From: Ichthyophis bannanicus
Lineage: Eukaryota; Chordata; Amphibia; Gymnophiona; Ichthyophiidae
Assembly (NCBI GenBank): GCA_033557465.1
Contig: CM066033.1
Span: 18,849,080-18,913,079 of the forward strand
Direction: 5' to 3'
Length of the DNA: 64,000 bases
Positions 63,023 through 64,000 of the stretch are shown piece by piece (the stretch's first letter is position 1; every line of letters begins with the position of its first letter). The notes under the pieces were generated by a model. The model was not told the DNA's origin. It saw nothing but the letters and a program-made list of their open reading frames with translations, and ran no database searches. A program made the position numbers and the translations under genes.

Positions 63023-64000
63023 GGGGTATGTTTACTAAACTGCGGTAACGTTACATAACGCGCGTTATGTAACGTTAACGATCGTTAGGTAACATTAATG
63101 CGCGTTATGTAACATTAACGCGCGTTAACGTTACTTAACGATCGTTGACGTCCCGCAGCGCGGTAAACACCACAGAAGGTGGAGAGAGGGCAGAGAGAAG
63201 GGGTCAATGGGCGGAGAGTGGGCGAGGAGAGGCTGCTTTCACACTAACGCGCTGATCTGAAGGGCTGAATCCTACCGCGAATGAAAACCTGCCGTAAGAT
63301 GCACATTTGCAGGAGAGAGAAACCATTTCACTGTCAGCAATGTACAGTCTAGGCAGGGAATCCAAAAAATGTGATAGTAGTGCTCCACTTTCAGAAACAC
63401 CATAGTGCCAAAGTATGAATGGCCACTATGGCGATGGTCCAAATGGGGCATAGGTGACCGCAAGCGGGACATGTAGCATGGGCAGCTGGGGCACAGGGTG
63501 GACCAGGTGGGCGCCTAGGTGGCACATAGGAATGTAGAAACTGGAAATCAGCAAGACAGCAGCTGACCAAGGCCAAACACAATCCATCTATATCTACCTG
63601 GTTCACCCTAGCCAATAGTTGCTAGGGCACTGACCTGACATCCCCCCAGCCATCCCGCTCCCATGTGGAGGGGACATAATATTGGTAGGCAGTGATGGGG
63701 GTGGGGGGGATGTGAGGATGTCCATGTATGCCCCACCCCACCCCGGAACCTGCTCCTTAGGCGGGCACCTACCTACACAGTGGATGGCCTGGGACTGCGC
63801 ACTACCAGCACCGACAGCAAATGGCCATGTCAGCTTGGCAGAAGAGTGTGTGCCCGTGCTGGAGGGGGCAGTGCCACCTCCCTGCAGTGGACCTAGGCCA
63901 TGCCCTGCATCAGTACGTGGTGTGCAGTGCAACATAAAAGGTCTGGCCGAGAAAAAGTACAGGTAGCCCCAGGGACTACCATGCATCTGTGGGAACAGTG
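63023..64000. mobile_element. Harbinger-like element, second copy, right end outside window
   Basis: It starts GGGGTATGTTTACTAAAC after TTA (a possible TWA target). Like the copy at 55658 it then has CpG-rich short repeats and, at 63318, GAGAGAAACCATTTC with GTCAGCAATGTACAG. The rest to the window end is non-coding as far as I can see. Confidence 0.7.
63046..63077. repeat. Perfect 32-bp palindrome
   Basis: The sequence reads the same on both strands, centred on CGCG between TAACGTTACATAA and its inverse. It sits among further GCGCGTTA and AACGATCGTT palindromes up to 63150. Confidence 0.95.

Noticed and set aside
1..64000. CRISPR array, bacterial operon, riboswitch or plasmid features
   Set aside because: The content is vertebrate nuclear DNA. 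The regular repeats are minisatellites and tRNA-like units without spacer structure.

Overview
This is eukaryotic, gene-poor nuclear DNA from a large vertebrate genome. A KRAB domain with conventional exon structure, a Gypsy element whose Gag capsid resembles the SCAN domain, three DIRS-like tyrosine-recombinase retroelements, a Penelope-like element, L2/CR1-type LINEs, piggyBac, mariner, hAT-like and Harbinger-like elements and a tRNA-derived SINE together suggest a tetrapod or other lobe-finned vertebrate. An amphibian, perhaps a caecilian, is my best guess, made from family content only. There are no bacterial features.

Layout, left to right. 1-6.2 kb: non-coding, with a diverged tandem array of tRNA-like units (about 1.6-2.66 kb) and purine-rich low-complexity blocks. 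6.2-9.95 kb: a decayed piggyBac transposon with TTAA at both ends, interrupted by an ERV LTR bracketed by a 72-bp direct repeat. 9.99-12.36 kb: a polypurine minisatellite running into a 500-bp assembly gap. 13.1-19.76 kb: a mariner fragment whose terminal repeat is split by a nearly whole DIRS-like element. 21.5-25.2 kb: an L2-type LINE split by a solo Gypsy LTR. 25.8-30.9 kb: a second, plus-strand DIRS-like element carrying an insertion with a fold-back. 31-36.4 kb: L2 pieces, a Penelope-like element with an inverted 5' part, a third DIRS-like fragment (minus) and a SINE. 36.48-45.32 kb: a Gypsy element in the SCAN-Gag (Gmr1-like) style with two LTRs, a 4-bp target duplication, a dUTPase domain, no visible integrase and an open reading frame filling most of each LTR. 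It was later hit by a hAT-like element and a solo ERV LTR. 46.8-53.8 kb: four exons of a minus-strand KRAB-type gene with a large hAT-like element in intron 1. 54.4-64 kb: LINE remnants, a Harbinger-like element full of tRNA-like segments, a second ERV LTR piece and the start of another Harbinger-like copy.

The only good candidate for a host gene is the KRAB-type gene. Its exons join in perfect phase, but the expected fourth acceptor reads AT rather than AG and no zinc-finger exon is visible, so it may be decayed, truncated or part of a larger gene outside the window. The most unusual object is the Gypsy element and its LTR-encoded reading frame, for which a distant relative appears to lie in the solo LTR at 23.3-24.7 kb.
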